A stretch of DNA of 26,497 bases from Massilia sp. UBA2604. Lineage in GTDB: Bacteria > Pseudomonadota > Gammaproteobacteria > Burkholderiales > Burkholderiaceae_D. Position 1 is the first letter of the stretch. Every line of letters begins with the position of its first letter. The position numbers were made by a program, and so were the translations under genes. The notes beneath the pieces were generated by a model. The model saw only the letters and a program-made list of their open reading frames with translations. It did no database searches and was not told where the DNA came from. Where the stretch lies: assembly GCA_002339265.1 (NCBI GenBank), contig DDKG01000342.1, forward strand, positions 1 through 26,497, read 5' to 3'. Below are positions 24,386 to 26,497 of the stretch, one piece after another.

Positions 24386-24453
24386 ATTATTTCATGACTA
24401 CATAGATATGAAATAATAGGTCATAAAATTCATAAAAATTAATGAATATTTCA
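24386..24453. promoter_or_regulatory. AT-rich dyad array upstream of the Lrp-type gene
   Basis: A 10-bp inverted repeat ATTATTTCAT (24386-24395) / ATGAAATAAT (24408-24417) is followed by ATTCAT (24428-24433) / ATGAAT (24442-24447) and a further ATTTCAT ending at 24453. Half-sites recur about every 20 bp, or two helical turns. This AT-rich stretch is unlike the GC-rich surroundings. It fits the multi-site operators that Lrp/AsnC octamers bind at their own promoters, and could also affect the divergent glmS. Confidence 0.55.
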
Positions 24454-24458
24454 TCACG

Positions 24459-24929
24459 ATGACCGAGTTACCCATCCTCGACGACCTCGATCGTCGCATT
24501 CTGAATATTTTGCAAACTGACGCATCGCATACGAACGCTGAACTGGCGGCGCTCGTGCATGTTTCGCCACCCACTTGCCTGCGGCGCGTGAAACAGCTGA
24601 CGGAAAGTGGCGTCATCGAGCGCCAGGTGGCGATCGTGGCGCCCGACAAGGTCGGCAGCCGCCTGTCCGCCATCGTCGAGATCACGCTCGACGTCCAGGC
24701 CGCCGAGCGCATGGAAGAGTTCGAGAACCTGGCCGCCAAGGAGGCAGCCGTGCTGCAGTGCTACCGGGTGTCGCCAGGGCCGGATTTCGTGCTGGTGGTG
24801 CAGGTCGCCGACATGCCGGCCTATCACGCGCTGGCGCATCGGCTGTTCACGTCGCACGCGAACGTGCGTAACGTGAAAGCCTATTTTTCGACCCACCGCA
24901 GCAAGTTCGACACCCGGATCGCCGTCTAG
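24459..24929 (+). CDS. Lrp/AsnC family transcriptional regulator
   Basis: The product is 156 aa, typical of the family. The N-terminal winged helix has LDDLDRRILNILQTDA (residues 7-22) and the recognition part LAALVHVSPPTCLRRVKQL (about 29-47). The C-terminal RAM ligand domain follows: VLQCYRVSPGPDFVLVVQV, then the acidic/aromatic DMPAYHALAHRLF segment and NVRNVKAYFS. Such proteins sense amino acids and wrap DNA as octamers. The AT-rich dyad array directly upstream suggests autoregulation. It is divergent from glmS and convergent with glmU; whether it controls amino-sugar synthesis is unknown. The ATG at 24459 has no clear ribosome-binding site. It resembles the Lrp-type regulators of amino-acid catabolism in Proteobacteria, but I cannot name the target. 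Confidence 0.95.
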   Translation: MTELPILDDLDRRILNILQTDASHTNAELAALVHVSPPTCLRRVKQLTESGVIERQVAIVAPDKVGSRLSAIVEITLDVQAAERMEEFENLAAKEAAVLQCYRVSPGPDFVLVVQVADMPAYHALAHRLFTSHANVRNVKAYFSTHRSKFDTRIAV

Positions 24930-24937
24930 AATCCGGG
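24913..24937 (+). terminator. Stem-loop over the stop codon of the Lrp-type gene
   Basis: CCCGGAT (24913-24919) pairs perfectly with ATCCGGG (24931-24937) around 11 bases that include the TAG stop codon. No T run follows. A second small inverted repeat (ACAGGG 24979-24984 with CCCTGT 25001-25006) lies further on, toward the end of glmU. Either could end or stabilise transcripts. Confidence 0.35.
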
Positions 24938-24945
24938 CTGGCGCC

Positions 24946-24954
24946 TGTGGATAA
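24946..24954 (-). other. Perfect DnaA-box sequence in an intergenic gap
   Basis: The minus strand reads TTATCCACA, the exact consensus DnaA box. Two 7-of-9 versions (TCATCCACC and TAATCCACC on the same strand) occur within the next 100 nt. No dnaA, parAB, rnpA or other origin markers are in the window, so I do not call an origin. Confidence 0.4.
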
Positions 24955-25053
24955 TATTGTGGAAGACCAGGTGGATGAACAGGGGGTAAGCACGGTAAAA
25001 CCCTGTGTTTATCTTGTTCACGTCCCCTGAATATCCTGTAGACAGCCGGTGGA

Positions 25054-26430
25054 TTACTTCTTCACTTTCACTGGACGCTTCCATCCTTCGATGGTGATTT
25101 GCTTGGGCCGCGAGATGGTCAGCTTGCCGGCTGGCGCATCCTTGGTGAGCGTGGTGCCGGCGCCCACGGTTGCCCCCTTGCCAATGGTCACCGGCGCCAC
25201 CAGCTGGCTGTCGCTGCCCACGAACACTTCGTCTTCGATCACGGTGCGGAACTTGTTGGCGCCGTCGTAGTTGCAGGTGATGACACCAGCGCCGATGTTG
25301 ACGCGCGAACCGACCGTGGCGTCGCCGATATAGGCCAGGTGGTTGGCCTTGCTGTACGCGGCCACGGTGCTGTTCTTGACCTCGACGAAATTACCCACAT
25401 GGACTTCGGCGCCCAGCTCGGTGCCTGGACGCAGGCGCGCATACGGTCCGATCTGCGATGCCGCGCCGATGGCGGCGCCTTCGATATGGCAGAACGGCTT
25501 GATGTTGGCGCCAGCGCCGACCGTGGCGCCGACCAGCACGCAGTTGGCGCCGATCTTCACGCCATCGGCCAGTTCCACTTTGCCTTCGAACACGCAGCCG
25601 ACGTCAATGACGACATCGCGGCCGCAAATCAGTTCGCCACGCACATCGATGCGGGCCGGGTCCATCAAGGTCACACCTTTTTCCAGCAGGGCGTGGGCGA
25701 TATTCAGCTGATGACGACGCTCGAGCTCGGCCAACTGCACCTTGCTATTGACGCCAGCCACTTCCCATTCGCCCGACGGGCTCGCCGAGACGACCGGCAC
25801 GCCATCCGCCACGGCCTGGGCCACGATATCGGTCAGGTAATACTCGCCCTGGGCATTGTTGTTGGACAGCGCCGCCAGCCACTTCTTGAGGTGGCGGGTC
25901 GGGATCGCCATGATGCCGCTATTGATTTCGCGGATGGCGCGCTCGGCCTCGGTCGCATCCTTTTCTTCGACGATGCGCACGATCTTGCCGCCTTCGCGCA
26001 CGATGCGGCCCAGGCCGAATGGGTTGACCTGTTCGACGGTCAGGATGCCCAGCTTGTCGTCGCCGGCGGCTTCGACCAGGCGGCGCAGCGTGTCCGCCGT
26101 GGTCAGGGGGACGTCACCGTACAGCACCAGGGTGGCGCTTCCATCGTCCAATTGCGGCACGGCCTGCATCACCGCATGGCCGGTGCCCAGCTGCGGCTGC
26201 TGCAGGGCGGTGTCGATCGTGACGCCGGTCTCTTGCGCCAGCGCGGCCACCATCTCGGGCACCGCTGCGCCGCCGTGCCCGTAAATCACACATAATTTCT
26301 GCGGACTCAGGCCACGTGCCGTATCGATAACGTGGCGCAACAGCGGCTTACCAGCCAATGGATGCAGGACTTTCGGCAGGGCGGACTGCATGCGCTTTCC
26401 CATGCCGGCGGCGAGGATCACAACGTTCAT
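25054..26430 (-). CDS. glmU: Bifunctional N-acetylglucosamine-1-phosphate uridyltransferase / glucosamine-1-phosphate acetyltransferase
   Basis: The product is 458 aa, full length. It acetylates glucosamine-1-phosphate and then couples it to UTP, giving UDP-GlcNAc. The N-terminal uridyltransferase domain (about 1-228) has [20 protein letters not shown] with the nucleotide-binding Gly/Arg/Lys, QLGTGHAV and LYGDVPLT. The C-terminal left-handed beta-helix (about 250-450) has hexapeptide repeats and the acetyl-CoA/active-site segments [29 protein letters not shown] and [21 protein letters not shown] lies before the ATG at 26430. The short basic tail RPVKVKK is usual. It is a monocistronic-looking gene with its own promoter and converges with the Lrp-type gene. 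Confidence 0.98.
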   Translation of the reverse strand: MNVVILAAGMGKRMQSALPKVLHPLAGKPLLRHVIDTARGLSPQKLCVIYGHGGAAVPEMVAALAQETGVTIDTALQQPQLGTGHAVMQAVPQLDDGSATLVLYGDVPLTTADTLRRLVEAAGDDKLGILTVEQVNPFGLGRIVREGGKIVRIVEEKDATEAERAIREINSGIMAIPTRHLKKWLAALSNNNAQGEYYLTDIVAQAVADGVPVVSASPSGEWEVAGVNSKVQLAELERRHQLNIAHALLEKGVTLMDPARIDVRGELICGRDVVIDVGCVFEGKVELADGVKIGANCVLVGATVGAGANIKPFCHIEGAAIGAASQIGPYARLRPGTELGAEVHVGNFVEVKNSTVAAYSKANHLAYIGDATVGSRVNIGAGVITCNYDGANKFRTVIEDEVFVGSDSQLVAPVTIGKGATVGAGTTLTKDAPAGKLTISRPKQITIEGWKRPVKVKK

Positions 26431-26462
26431 AAGCCGTTCTCAAAAAGTTGAAAATATGAAAA

Positions 26463-26471
26463 ATTCTAGCA
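26463..26471 (-). promoter_or_regulatory. Candidate extended -10 promoter of glmU
   Basis: On the minus strand TGCTAGAAT has the extended -10 form TG-N-TAGAAT. It predicts a start near 26456, a leader of about 26 nt and the ribosome-binding site before the ATG at 26430. No good -35 is visible, as is usual for extended -10 promoters. Confidence 0.45.
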
Positions 26472-26497
26472 TGCGAGATACCTTGTTCCGGCGCACC

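Noticed and set aside
24297..24458. glmS ribozyme or other riboswitch in the glmS leader
   Set aside because: The leader is short and AT-rich with no recognisable ribozyme core; glmS ribozymes are typical of Gram-positive bacteria.
24930..25053. Replication origin
   Set aside because: Only one exact DnaA box, no AT-rich unwinding region and no origin-linked genes in the window.
26471..26497. Possible plus-strand gene start (ATG CGA GAT ...)
   Set aside because: Only nine codons are visible, no ribosome-binding site is present, and it overlaps the likely glmU promoter.

Overview
The window is high-GC chromosomal DNA of a betaproteobacterium. The gene set (type VI secretion baseplate genes, glmS and glmU flanking an Lrp-type regulator, malate:quinone oxidoreductase, a phenol-sensor-type sigma-54 activator) and the codon use suggest Burkholderiales, most likely the Oxalobacteraceae (Massilia/Telluria-like). 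The genus is inference: no rRNA or other taxonomic marker is present.

Positions 1-8410 are part of a type VI secretion system (T6SS) locus. On the minus strand lie tssE, tssF and tssG (baseplate), followed by a small DUF2750 gene cut by the window edge. Diverging from tssE on the plus strand are tssK, a PAAR spike-tip gene, a ketosynthase-fold protein that appears to have lost its catalytic residues, and a membrane protein with a helical-repeat C-terminus. The last four are tightly packed (gaps of 17 and 4 nt, then a 4-nt overlap). The 315-nt divergent intergenic region contains a 164-bp near-palindromic fold-back element. Sheath, tube, membrane-complex and ClpV genes are not in the window.

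Positions 8519-13590 hold a KfrA-like coiled-coil DNA-binding protein, a 97-nt inverted repeat between converging genes, mqo (with a possible lipoprotein signal), a 484-nt non-coding stretch, and a PAS-GGDEF-EAL cyclic-di-GMP enzyme.

Positions 13750-22375 look like one physiological unit. A XylR/DmpR/MopR-class activator (plus strand) keeps the zinc ligands and the phenol-contacting His and Trp known from MopR. It diverges from a minus-strand array: an exported SnoaL-like protein, an exported amidohydrolase, an alginate-export-type porin, an AraC regulator, a pirin, and a second AraC regulator that is about three-quarters identical to the first. A near-consensus sigma-54 promoter (TGGCACAGCGCTTGCA, minus strand, 20496-20511) sits just before the SnoaL-like gene. 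The simplest reading is that a cytosolic aromatic sensor switches on a periplasmic/outer-membrane module that takes up or hydrolyses an aromatic-type substrate. No phenol hydroxylase or ring-cleavage gene is visible nearby.

Positions 22467-26430 carry the amino-sugar genes glmS and glmU (both minus) with an Lrp/AsnC regulator (plus) between them. An AT-rich dyad array lies in front of the regulator. Hairpins and a perfect DnaA-box sequence lie in the adjoining gaps.
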